Below are positions 1-8,253 of a stretch of DNA of 40,117 bases, piece by piece; position 1 is the first letter of the stretch; every line of letters starts with the position of its first letter. The notes below the pieces were generated by a model that saw only the letters and a list, made by a program, of their open reading frames with translations, did no database searches and was not told the DNA's origin. A program made the position numbers and the translations under genes. The stretch is from Bacteroidia bacterium (GTDB lineage: Bacteria; Bacteroidota; Bacteroidia; Flavobacteriales; Flavobacteriaceae), in the NCBI GenBank assembly GCA_030427985.1, contig JAUIBH010000028.1, forward strand, positions 1-40,117, written 5' to 3'.

Positions 1-465
1 CGTTTCTTGATTGATGGTCGTGTTGGAGGTGAAATCTACTCGGTTACTTCTGCAAGCCTTGATAATGCTGGGGTTTCCGAAAGAAGTTTGCAGTACAGAG
101 ATGGCGGTGTTGTAGTGGATGCCATAAATAGTGATACAGGTTCCGCAAATACAGAGAGCATTACGGCCCAAGAGTATTGGGGTGCCATGTCCGGTATTGG
201 CGAAAATTATGTATACGAGCAAACCAACGTAAGATTGAGGGAATTTGCGTTTACCTATAGCTTTAGTAGGGACTTGGTGCAAAAAATAGGCCTCAACTCA
301 GCTTCTTTGGGATTGATAGGAAGAAACTTGTTCTTCTTTTACAAAAAGGCAGATGATATAGATCCAGACGCCACCTTGGGTACTGGATTGAGTGGACAGG
401 GTATTTCCATAAACAACGTACCCACGGTCAGGAGCCTTGGGTTGAACCTTAATCTGAAATTATAA
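1..465 (+). CDS. SusC/RagA-family TonB-dependent outer membrane protein, C-terminal fragment
   Basis: This is the last 154 codons of a SusC-type outer membrane beta-barrel; the gene begins before the window, and the frame is open from base 1. SusC proteins import oligomeric nutrients across the outer membrane using TonB energy. The sequence shows amphipathic barrel strands typical of the family, with a strand near FLIDGRVGGEIYS, then VRLREFAFTYSF, then the near-terminal pattern LGLIGRNLFFF and the closing strand GLNLNLKL. The RNLFFF pattern close to the end is characteristic of SusC. The next gene, a SusD-like lipoprotein, starts 4 bases after the stop, so the two form the usual SusCD pair. 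The substrate cannot be read from this fragment. The peptidases and deacylase further on make a peptide importer (RagAB-like) possible, but that is inference. Confidence 0.93.
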   Translation, partial: RFLIDGRVGGEIYSVTSASLDNAGVSERSLQYRDGGVVVDAINSDTGSANTESITAQEYWGAMSGIGENYVYEQTNVRLREFAFTYSFSRDLVQKIGLNSASLGLIGRNLFFFYKKADDIDPDATLGTGLSGQGISINNVPTVRSLGLNLNLKL

Positions 466-469
466 AAAA

Positions 470-2185
470 ATGATGATGAAAAAAGAAATAATGAAAATAG
501 GATTGGCAGTAGCCACCCTATTGTTCGCAATAAGTTGTTCCGATTTTGACGAAATCAATGTAAAGCCCAATGCCTTTACTTCTGATGAGGTCAGTGCCAA
601 ATATTTTGTCACCGAGACACAAATACGACTGTATGCCCCCGATAGGTTCCCCTACTGGAGAGCACAATTGATCCACTGGGACCGTTTTGCAGGTCAGTTC
701 TGTTTCGGTTTCAACGGAAGTTGGTGGACTGATGCACTATCATATGACTACAATTCAGGATATACCGATGCCGCATATGATTATTTGGCAGGATATGTCA
801 CCAGTCTAAGTGCATTTATGAACTTTGTTGGTGAAGGTGGAGAGTTGGAAAATCAAAACTATTATGCCATAGGATTGATCATGAAAGGCCTGTATTACCA
901 AACCTATACAGATGTATTTGGTATGGTTCCGTATTCTGAGGCCCTTAACCCAGATATTATTACACCGACCTATGATTCACAAGCAGCCATCTACCAAGGT
1001 GTTATTGCCGAATTGGATGAAGCCATGACCATTATTGGGGATGCTACCGTAACCGGGGATGGTGTGGAAGTTTTGGCCGAAAATGATCTTTTCTTTGGTG
1101 GAGATTTGCAGCAATGGAAGAAGTTGGCCAACAGCCTTAAGTTAAGAATGGCACTAAGAGCCCAAGGAGCACCTGGAGCAGATTTTGCTACTGCTGCGAT
1201 CAACGAAGCATTGGCAGGTGACCTTTTGGTAACCGATGGCGATAATGCCCTTATGGAAAAGGATACTGAAATATCACAGTGGTCCAATGCCGCATACGGA
1301 GACGTTTGGCATAACTTTGGGGTAGGTTCCAATTGGACGGTAGGCAAGACCTTGGTTGATTATTTACAAGCCAACAACGACCCAAGGTTGGCCATGTACG
1401 CCCAACCCATTGATGGTGGTGAAGTGGTTTTCACGGAACCTGTTGAAGGTGAAGGTGTGGCACTTTTTGATAAACATGTGGATTTCATCCTTGCTCAATT
1501 GGATAATGCCGGAGTAAGTTACACGAGAACCGATGGAACCAATGGGGATGGCTTGGCAACAGTAACTATTAATGTAGCTACAGACACACCTTATTATGTG
1601 GGCCAACCAACCCGTCTAAATGGATTGATCTATACCCATGTAAAAGAAGCTTTGTTCTCAAGACCGGCTGAAATTGTCATCAATGCCAAAAACCAAGGAA
1701 ACGAAATCTTCCCAGAAATCGTTTTCACTGCAGCCGAAGGTAACTTCTTGCAAGCGGAGGCCATTGTAAAAGGGTTGGCTTCGGGTGATGCCCAAACGTT
1801 CTATCAAGAGGGTATCAGACAAGCCATGAGAATATGGAACGTTGATGATGCTGCCATTGAAACCTTCATATCCACAGAAGATATGGCACTTTTGAATGGT
1901 TCAGTAGATGAAAACTTGGAGAAAATCAGCATTCAAAGATGGATTGCAGCCTATACTGATGGTGCAGAAGCCTGGGCCATTGTACGGGATAGTGGTTATC
2001 CAACAGAATTGGCCGAAGGTGTTTCCGATTATGACCTCTATAGCGCGGGAACTTTGAATGGTGCATATCCACAGCGAATGCGCTACGGTACAAATGCATA
2101 TAATACCAATGGTCCCAATACTGAAACGGCTAATGCTGCCCAGGGCCCAGATATGCAAGGAACTACCCTTTGGTTTGCACAATAA
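470..2185 (+). CDS. SusD-like (SusD/RagB, SusD_2 type) surface lipoprotein
   Basis: This 571-residue protein is the partner lid of the SusC porin and binds substrate at the cell surface. It has a lipoprotein signal ending in LLFAISC, with the lipidated Cys at residue 23, followed by SDFDEIN, a common start of mature SusD-like lipoproteins. The body fits the SusD_2 branch rather than classic SusD: it has an early WRAQLIHWDRFAG segment, TPR-like helices around GLIMKGLYYQTYTDVFGMVPYSEAL, and the KLANSLKLRMALR helix. The C-terminal region contains SIQRWIAAYTDGAEAW, also typical of this branch. It starts 4 bases after susC, and a perfect hairpin terminator follows at 2259-2291, so the pair ends its transcript here. 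An alternative start at Met8 would still keep the signal peptide. The ligand is unknown. Confidence 0.93.
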   Translation: MMMKKEIMKIGLAVATLLFAISCSDFDEINVKPNAFTSDEVSAKYFVTETQIRLYAPDRFPYWRAQLIHWDRFAGQFCFGFNGSWWTDALSYDYNSGYTDAAYDYLAGYVTSLSAFMNFVGEGGELENQNYYAIGLIMKGLYYQTYTDVFGMVPYSEALNPDIITPTYDSQAAIYQGVIAELDEAMTIIGDATVTGDGVEVLAENDLFFGGDLQQWKKLANSLKLRMALRAQGAPGADFATAAINEALAGDLLVTDGDNALMEKDTEISQWSNAAYGDVWHNFGVGSNWTVGKTLVDYLQANNDPRLAMYAQPIDGGEVVFTEPVEGEGVALFDKHVDFILAQLDNAGVSYTRTDGTNGDGLATVTINVATDTPYYVGQPTRLNGLIYTHVKEALFSRPAEIVINAKNQGNEIFPEIVFTAAEGNFLQAEAIVKGLASGDAQTFYQEGIRQAMRIWNVDDAAIETFISTEDMALLNGSVDENLEKISIQRWIAAYTDGAEAWAIVRDSGYPTELAEGVSDYDLYSAGTLNGAYPQRMRYGTNAYNTNGPNTETANAAQGPDMQGTTLWFAQ

Positions 2186-2258
2186 ACCAAGGATGTTATG
2201 AAATTAATCTATGCGATTACTTCATAATTTGAGTTAGTTTAATTTTGAGTTAAGTAAG

Positions 2259-2291
2259 GTAAAGGAAGAGTTGCTCTTCCTTTACTTTTTT
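2259..2291 (+). terminator. Rho-independent terminator of the susCD transcript
   Basis: A perfect 12-bp stem (GTAAAGGAAGAG, 2259-2270, pairing with CTCTTCCTTTAC, 2274-2285) with a 3-base loop is followed directly by six T residues. It lies 73 bases after the SusD stop and about 100 bases before the symporter start, so it separates the two transcripts. Confidence 0.9.
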
Positions 2292-2387
2292 AAGGGTACA
2301 AATATTGACAATCGTTTCTATTTTGATATGTCATTTTTGTTGTACTTTACTTTTTCAACCTAAATCCAACTTTAACATAGAAATACT

Positions 2388-4199
2388 ATGATATCACTGA
2401 ATACTTGGGATATAGTTATCATCATCGGATTTTTTGCCATAACCCTGGGCATTGGAATCTATGTCTCAAAAAGCTCGGGAAAAAACAGTTCCGAATTTTT
2501 TCTCTCGGGAAAATCCATGCCGTGGTGGTTGCTGGGTATATCTATGGTGGCAACTACCTTTTCCACCGATACCCCCAACTTGGTGACAGACATTGTCCGA
2601 ACCAACGGCGTTTCCGGAAACTGGGTCTGGTGGGCCTTTTTATTGACGGGGCTTCTTACCGTTTTTATCTATGCCCGCCTTTGGAGAAAATCCAACGTGA
2701 ATACGGACCTTGAATTTTATGAACTGCGCTATGGCGGCAAACCAGCTCGTTTTTTGAGAGGGTTCCGTGCCATTTATCTTGGGGTGATTTTCAATGTCAT
2801 AACCATGTCTGCAGTGACGTTGGCTGCCATAAAGATTGGTAGCATCATGCTGGGCCTCGAACCTTGGCAAACGGTAGTCAGTGCTGGACTCATTACGGTA
2901 ATATTTAGTGCTGTGGGAGGATTCAAAGGAGTAGTCTATACCGATTTTCTTCTGTTTTTTGTGGCAATGGGTGGTGCCATTGGCGCGGCCTATTATTTGG
3001 TGAACATTCCCGAAGTAGGCGGATTGGAAGCCTTGCTTTCTAACGAAAACGTACAAGAAAAACTAGACATTCTGCCGGATACCAGCAATACGAATACTTT
3101 AATTACCCTGTTGATCATTCCCTTGGCCGTACAATGGTGGAGTTCTTGGTATCCAGGGGCAGAACCTGGGGGAGGAGGCTATATCGCACAGCGAATGCTA
3201 TCCGCCAAAAATGAAAAGCACGCCATTGGAGCCACGTTTTTTTTCAATATTATGCATTATGCCATGCGCCCTTGGCCCTGGATTTTGGTAGCACTCGCAT
3301 CCTTGGTCGTTTTTCCCGATTTGGAGAGTTTGCAACAAGCCTTTCCTATTGTGACCGAAGATAAATTAGGACATGATTTGGCCTATTCAGCCATGCTTAC
3401 CAAACTCCCATCCGGATTATTGGGATTGGTATTGGCATCCTTGGTGGCAGCTTATATGTCCACCATATCTACCCAGCTCAACTGGGGCTCTTCCTATATT
3501 GTGTATGATTTTTACCAACAACGGGTCAATCCAGAAGCATCTGAAAAAAGATTGGTGGCTGTTGGACGAATTTCCACCGTAGCTTTAATGGTCTTGAGTG
3601 CCTTACTGGCACTTTTACTGCAAAATGCCCTTCAACTTTTTGAGGTGTTGTTGGTATTTGGTGCTGGTACCGGACTGATTTTTATCCTGAGATGGTTTTG
3701 GTGGCGCATCAATGCGTGGAGCGAGATTACCGCCATGTTTGTTTCGGGGATATTGTCATTACTGTTCAAACTGACCCCTTTGGGAGATTATTTGTTTGCC
3801 ACAGAAACGGGACTTTTACCCGATTGGATGGAATACCCCACAGTGGTGATTGTAACCACAGCGGCTTGGTTGATTGCAACCTATGTTACTGCTCCCGAAA
3901 GTATTGAAGTATTGAACAGCTTTTACAAAAAAATAAATCCCGGAGGCCCCGGTTGGAAAAAGATTGTACAACAGGCGAGGGCAGAGGGCACCGAACTGGA
4001 CAATGGTGAAAAATGGAGCGTACCCAAGGGCATCCAAGCCATGCTGTATGGCACCACTTTAATTTACAGTCTTTTGTTTGCTACGGGATATTGGATTTAT
4101 GGAAGATGGACAGGCGCAGTAATTTTAACCGTGGTCGCCTTGGTTTCTGGCTCTGTTTTGATTTTAAAATGGCGACAGATTAAAGCAACCATCATCTAA
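2388..4199 (+). CDS. Sodium/solute symporter (SSS family)
   Basis: This is a 603-residue inner-membrane protein with about 13 to 14 hydrophobic helices, the LeuT-fold SSS family that couples Na+ entry to uptake of sugars, amino acids or other small solutes. Family signs are the N-terminal helix followed by SSEFFLSGKSMPWWLLG, the helix ATTFSTDTPNLVTDI, and the SAVGGFKGVVYTDF segment. There is also a later helix with ASLVAAYMSTISTQLNWG, whose Ser/Thr cluster corresponds to the family's sodium site. The length is usual for the long-tailed Bacteroidota SSS proteins. It stands alone on its transcript: a terminator precedes it, and the serine hydrolase gene converges on it from the other strand, 41 bases away. 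The substrate is not evident. Its position between susCD and a D-amino acid/peptide run suggests, but does not show, an amino acid or peptide-derived solute. Confidence 0.93.
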   Translation: MISLNTWDIVIIIGFFAITLGIGIYVSKSSGKNSSEFFLSGKSMPWWLLGISMVATTFSTDTPNLVTDIVRTNGVSGNWVWWAFLLTGLLTVFIYARLWRKSNVNTDLEFYELRYGGKPARFLRGFRAIYLGVIFNVITMSAVTLAAIKIGSIMLGLEPWQTVVSAGLITVIFSAVGGFKGVVYTDFLLFFVAMGGAIGAAYYLVNIPEVGGLEALLSNENVQEKLDILPDTSNTNTLITLLIIPLAVQWWSSWYPGAEPGGGGYIAQRMLSAKNEKHAIGATFFFNIMHYAMRPWPWILVALASLVVFPDLESLQQAFPIVTEDKLGHDLAYSAMLTKLPSGLLGLVLASLVAAYMSTISTQLNWGSSYIVYDFYQQRVNPEASEKRLVAVGRISTVALMVLSALLALLLQNALQLFEVLLVFGAGTGLIFILRWFWWRINAWSEITAMFVSGILSLLFKLTPLGDYLFATETGLLPDWMEYPTVVIVTTAAWLIATYVTAPESIEVLNSFYKKINPGGPGWKKIVQQARAEGTELDNGEKWSVPKGIQAMLYGTTLIYSLLFATGYWIYGRWTGAVILTVVALVSGSVLILKWRQIKATII

Positions 4200-4226
4200 T
4201 AAATTAATAGGTTTTAAAATAGAAAT

Positions 4227-4280
4227 GGCCCAAAAGCTGGTTAGTCTTCCACAGTGAAGATTTCTGCAGCCTTTTGGGCC
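4227..4280. terminator. Long inverted repeat between convergent genes, candidate bidirectional terminator
   Basis: GGCCCAAAAGCTG (4227-4239) pairs with CAGCCTTTTGGGCC (4267-4280): ten perfect pairs, one bulged C, then three more. Inside lies a smaller TCTTC/GAAGA stem with a 6-base loop. The right arm lies inside the last codons of the serine hydrolase gene and the left arm lies beyond its stop. It sits where the symporter transcript (+) and the hydrolase operon (-) meet. T-rich sequence follows on the minus side (ATTTCTATTTT) but only weakly on the plus side, so termination is more convincing for the minus transcript. Confidence 0.6.
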
Positions 4281-5323
4281 ACTTTTATGCGAACAGCCGA
4301 GGGATTTACACGCTCATAAGCTGCTTTGGTCTTAAAGACCAGTACTGTTTCAATGGCGGGATATACCGTAATATTTTGTCCCATGGCCCCCTTTGCTGAA
4401 TAAGCACCTTCAAAACGCGGGTCACTCACATCTTGCCATAACCACCACATATAACCATACCCATAATTCACTCCTGTGCCTTTAAAAACAGGAACATTTT
4501 TGTTCAATTCTTCATGGGATGTGCGGGATTTCAACATTTCCTCAACCCAAGATTCACTGATGACCTGAACATCTTTCCATTTCCCTTTGTTCAACATTAA
4601 TAGCCCTAGACGAGCCATATCGCGGGTTGAAAACCACATGGGGTACGCCAAGTATTTGGAGATTGAGGTGTTCCCTTGTTTGTGCTGTAGCGAACGGTCC
4701 CAATCTTGCATGTGCAAGGGATTCACCAATTGTCGTTCCACTTCATCATAAATATTTTTTCCTGTTTCTTGTTCGAAAACGTATCCGGCCACATTAAAAT
4801 CCCAGTTGCTGTACAACCAATAGGATCCCGGTTTTACAGAACCACGTTCTGGTGCATATTCTTGCATTCCCCCGCCATAACCTTCAGGGTGGTACACTCC
4901 GGACCTAGCAGAAATAATATCTTGGATAGTAGCCGCCTGTTCAATAGGAAGAATCCCTTCAACATCATCAATACCCAATTCCTTTATTGTTTTGTTCAAA
5001 CGAATGGTACCCTCCTCAACATACTGCCCATAGAGCATGGAGAGCACACTTTTTCGGATGGAAGCGATATAGCTCAGTTCTTCAAGATCTCCATAATCGA
5101 ATACAACTTTGTCTTTATGGACAATCATCAATCCAGTAATTTTCGTGCTGTCAACCAAATACTCATGAAATGCTTCTGCTTTGGGATTGTTCCATGCTTT
5201 GGCCTCAGTTTCAGAAGCCCAATGCCATACTCGGTCTGGGAAAACTTGTGCTTTTGCACCACTACAGAAAAGGATAGATAATAGCACAAAAATTGATGCT
5301 GAGTGTTGTAGGATTGATTTCAT
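4241..5323 (-). CDS. Serine hydrolase of the beta-lactamase / class C penicillin-binding fold
   Basis: This 360-residue exported protein belongs to the beta-lactamase (class C, D-Ala-D-Ala carboxypeptidase, esterase) superfamily. Numbered from the ATG at 5323, the N-terminus is a signal peptide ending near SGAKA. The catalytic pair is S88-x-x-K91 (ASIRKS), the second motif is Y171-S-N173, and the third box appears as KGAMGQ near 311. Longer TTG-initiated versions exist, but the ATG gives a proper signal peptide and leaves a 31-base gap from the upstream peptidase gene. It is the last gene of a run with an M20 peptidase, a D-aminoacylase-like enzyme and a D-amino acid transaminase. That context fits hydrolysis of D-amino acid-containing peptides or amides, but family members also include esterases, so the substrate is open. 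Confidence 0.85.
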   Translation of the reverse strand: MKSILQHSASIFVLLSILFCSGAKAQVFPDRVWHWASETEAKAWNNPKAEAFHEYLVDSTKITGLMIVHKDKVVFDYGDLEELSYIASIRKSVLSMLYGQYVEEGTIRLNKTIKELGIDDVEGILPIEQAATIQDIISARSGVYHPEGYGGGMQEYAPERGSVKPGSYWLYSNWDFNVAGYVFEQETGKNIYDEVERQLVNPLHMQDWDRSLQHKQGNTSISKYLAYPMWFSTRDMARLGLLMLNKGKWKDVQVISESWVEEMLKSRTSHEELNKNVPVFKGTGVNYGYGYMWWLWQDVSDPRFEGAYSAKGAMGQNITVYPAIETVLVFKTKAAYERVNPSAVRIKVAQKAAEIFTVED

Positions 5324-5354
5324 TTTATGCTGTTTTTGAACCAAAGATTTTGGA

Positions 5355-6653
5355 TTATTTTTCAAGACCTGCTTGGGCCAAGGTAATCAACAATGCCAAT
5401 TGAATGGATTCTGCCCCGGTTTCGTCATTCATATACCATTCATGAAGAGAGTGTGCCCCGCCTCCTTTGCCACCGCGACCAATACAGACGGATGGAATTC
5501 CCAAAGAAACGGGAATATTGATATTGGTAGAGCCTCTTCCCAAAAAAGGTTCCACACCAAAATATTGGGTGGCGGCCATAGTTCTTTGAACCAATGGGAG
5601 GGAAGCGGACAGTTCCCCTGAAGGACGGTCCCCAATTTTTTCAAGTTCATAGGTCACTTCACCTTTTACTCCACTTACGTTATATGTTGAAATGGCTTTT
5701 TCCACAGAATTTTTAAAGATACTTTCAATTTCATTTAGATTTTTTGGGTCGATGGCACGCATGTCCACTTCCATCCACGATTCAAAAGGAATAGAGTTGA
5801 CAGAAGTTCCACCACCAATTCGTCCTACGTTGAAACTTGTTTTGGAAATATCTCCTGAGGTGAAGGCCCACGCATCTTTTGAAAAGACATCAATGGCTTT
5901 GCCCAAGGCATGATGCGGATTTGCCAACTCAAAATCACCCCAAGAATGTCCACCTTTTCCGCTGATGATCAATTTGTAGCGTTTAGAACCCAAACCAGCA
6001 TTGCTGATTCGCCCCAAACTACCACCATCTATGGCAATCCAAGAGTCGATATCAAGACCGGATTCATTGAACATATATTTCATTCCACGTAGGTCACCCA
6101 GTCCTTCTTCCCCAACCGTTCCAACAACGAGTAAATCTTTTTCAGTCTTGATTTCCGCTTTGTTCATAGCCTTGAGCATACTAAGGAGCATGGCCAGTCC
6201 TCGGGTGTCATCCCCAATGCCAGGCGCTTTTAAGGTATCACCTACTTTTCTGACGGTTACATCAGTTCCTTCTGGAAAAACCACATCCATGTGTGCATCA
6301 ACACCTACATAACCCGATTCACCCGAAGTACCTTTTCGCAACCCGATGACATTGCCCACTTTATCCGTCCAGATACTATCGACACCAGCTTCTACCAGCA
6401 TTGATGCAAAGACTTTGCCTCTTTTGTCTTCGCCAAAGGGTGGGGCCAAAACCTCGGTCAAGGTCACCAAATCCTTCATGGTCTGGTTTTCTTGTTCAGT
6501 TATGAGGGTAAAAGCCGTTTTGACTTTCTTGGCCTTGGCCAACTTATCAATTTCTTTGGTATACTTTTTTTCAATTTTAACACCTTCTTGCGCATGCGTG
6601 AAATTGGGTAGCAGTAAAGCGGCCAATGCTAGGCCTGTAATAATTTGTTTCAT
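5355..6653 (-). CDS. M20-family zinc metallopeptidase, secreted
   Basis: This 432-residue exported peptidase belongs to the M20 family, which includes tripeptidase PepT, carboxypeptidase G2 and ArgE/DapE. The signal peptide ends near FTHAQ. The two-zinc site is complete: H121 with D123 (DAHMDVVF), bridging D149 (GIGDDTRG), catalytic E182 with ligand E183 (GTVGEEG), D209 (AIDGG) and H401 (GAHSLHEW). The middle GKGGHSWGD segment is the start of the dimerisation domain. The PepT-like GTVGEEG and the signal peptide suggest periplasmic trimming of short peptides. It starts 10 bases after the upstream deacylase gene stops, so the two are cotranscribed. Exact specificity (aminopeptidase or carboxypeptidase) cannot be told from sequence. 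Confidence 0.9.
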   Translation of the reverse strand: MKQIITGLALAALLLPNFTHAQEGVKIEKKYTKEIDKLAKAKKVKTAFTLITEQENQTMKDLVTLTEVLAPPFGEDKRGKVFASMLVEAGVDSIWTDKVGNVIGLRKGTSGESGYVGVDAHMDVVFPEGTDVTVRKVGDTLKAPGIGDDTRGLAMLLSMLKAMNKAEIKTEKDLLVVGTVGEEGLGDLRGMKYMFNESGLDIDSWIAIDGGSLGRISNAGLGSKRYKLIISGKGGHSWGDFELANPHHALGKAIDVFSKDAWAFTSGDISKTSFNVGRIGGGTSVNSIPFESWMEVDMRAIDPKNLNEIESIFKNSVEKAISTYNVSGVKGEVTYELEKIGDRPSGELSASLPLVQRTMAATQYFGVEPFLGRGSTNINIPVSLGIPSVCIGRGGKGGGAHSLHEWYMNDETGAESIQLALLITLAQAGLEK

Positions 6654-6663
6654 ATCTATTGCG

Positions 6664-8253
6664 TTAGTTTTTTCGTAGTACCATTCCAGACCTCACATCG
6701 TGAAAGGCTCCATTGTCCACTGCAAAAATCCCATTCACAATAACAAAATCCACGCCTTCGGGATATTGATGTGGCTTTTCAAAAGTGGCTTTATCGATTA
6801 TCGTTTCTGGATTAAAGATGGTGATGTCCGCTCGCATACCTTCCTTGAGCATTCCTCTATCCGATAATTTAAGGCTTTGGGCGGGCAACGAGGTCATTTT
6901 ACGAATGGCTTCAGTCAATTCCAAGGTGTTCTTTTCTCGAACATAATACCCTAAAACCCTTGGAAATGTCCCATACCACCTCGGATGGGGGTGACCCATT
7001 CCAGGTTCAACCAATCGGCCATCAGAGCCAATCATGGTTTGTGGATGTTGCATGATTCGGGTAACGTCTTCTTCAGCCATGGCATGAAACACGCAAGAAG
7101 CACCACCGTTTAGTTGAGCTTCAATGACTAAATCGGCTCCATTTTCAACCGTGGGTTCCAAGCCTTTTTGTTCGACCCAATATTTTAAAGTTTTCCCTTC
7201 CAATTCGGGTTGCCATGCTACTTTGGCGAATTGAATTCGGTCTAAATCAGAGCCACCTCTGTCATTTAAAATATTGAAAATTATCCCATTTTTAATGCTG
7301 TCTTTGAGCTTTGGGTCGGTTATTCTTTCATCAAAGGCCGCTTGACCACCGGCCATGGACCAACTGGGAATAAGGACCGAAATTCCGGTGTAGCTTGCTG
7401 TGTATGGGTATTGGTCCATTTTAATATCAAGGCCCTTGGCTCGGGCAGAATCGACCATAGCCAAAGTGCGAACACTTTCCCCCCACATGGGTTTTCCGAT
7501 GGCTTTGTGGTGGGTCAAAACCACGGGAATATCTGCTTCGGATGAAATTTGAATGGCTTCTTCAACCGCATCAAATAAGCCTAAACCCTCTTCTCGGAGG
7601 TGTGAGGTATAAATCCCACCATATTTTGAAGCCACTTTAGACATTGCGATGACTTCATCAACCTTCGAAAAAGCCCCAGGCAAATATTTGAGCCCTGTTG
7701 AAATGCCATATGCACCTTCTTGCATTGCACTGTTAATTTGGGATTCCATGGCCTTGAGTTCTTCTTGGGTAGGCGCACGATTTTCAAGTCCCATGATATT
7801 TTTCCGAACGGTATTGTGTCCAATGAGATAGGCCACATTCATACCAATGCCTTTCTCTTGGAGACTGTCCATGTAGGATTTCAAGGGCCAAGGCGAACTT
7901 CCATCAGGTCCACCTAAAGCTGTTGTGACCCCTTGCCGAACATGGCTTTCACACGAAGGCAATTCCATAATGGGTTCTAAATGGGTGTGCATGTCTATGA
8001 ATCCAGGAGAAACGGCCAGCCCTTCCGCTTCAATGATCCGAGTGGCTTTGGAATCATCTAAATCACCCATAGCTACAATCATGGAATCCTTTATGGCAAT
8101 ATCGGTTTCAACAGGTGCATTCCCTGAACCATCGTAAACGGTACCATTCAAAATAAGGATGTCGTATTCAGGGCCTCCACAGGAAAAAAGGGTCATGAAC
8201 GAAAAGCTCAAAAGCAGTTTGCTAAGAATGTTGGCTTTTATTTTTAGGAGCAT
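6664..8253 (-). CDS. D-aminoacylase / N-acyl-D-amino acid deacylase family lipoprotein
   Basis: This 529-residue amidohydrolase is related to D-aminoacylases, which release free D-amino acids from N-acyl-D-amino acids. A lipobox (LFSC, Cys25) predicts a lipid-anchored protein in the periplasm. The amidohydrolase barrel shows the H89-x-H91 metal pair in PGFIDMHTHLE, H219 (TSHLREE), H249/H250 (THHK) and the catalytic D412 (IGSDGR). Where classical D-aminoacylases carry GNCG with a zinc-binding Cys, this protein has GPDG with D117, so the metal centre may differ. A small beta-sandwich is formed by the N- and C-terminal ends (ADITIFNPETI). The start ATG overlaps the stop of the transaminase gene by one base (TAATG), indicating translational coupling. 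Neighbours make D-amino acid release likely; dipeptidase activity is the main alternative. Confidence 0.88.
   Translation of the reverse strand: MLLKIKANILSKLLLSFSFMTLFSCGGPEYDILILNGTVYDGSGNAPVETDIAIKDSMIVAMGDLDDSKATRIIEAEGLAVSPGFIDMHTHLEPIMELPSCESHVRQGVTTALGGPDGSSPWPLKSYMDSLQEKGIGMNVAYLIGHNTVRKNIMGLENRAPTQEELKAMESQINSAMQEGAYGISTGLKYLPGAFSKVDEVIAMSKVASKYGGIYTSHLREEGLGLFDAVEEAIQISSEADIPVVLTHHKAIGKPMWGESVRTLAMVDSARAKGLDIKMDQYPYTASYTGISVLIPSWSMAGGQAAFDERITDPKLKDSIKNGIIFNILNDRGGSDLDRIQFAKVAWQPELEGKTLKYWVEQKGLEPTVENGADLVIEAQLNGGASCVFHAMAEEDVTRIMQHPQTMIGSDGRLVEPGMGHPHPRWYGTFPRVLGYYVREKNTLELTEAIRKMTSLPAQSLKLSDRGMLKEGMRADITIFNPETIIDKATFEKPHQYPEGVDFVIVNGIFAVDNGAFHDVRSGMVLRKN

Noticed and set aside
2322-2350. 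TTTG-N17-TACTTTAC upstream of the symporter as a promoter
   Set aside because: The spacing is right, but the -7 box misses both of its last two consensus bases, so it was not listed as a feature.
4706-5281. 191-codon open frame on the plus strand opposite the serine hydrolase
   Set aside because: It lies fully antisense to a gene with a complete catalytic motif set, and the product shows no domain or signal; a shadow frame.
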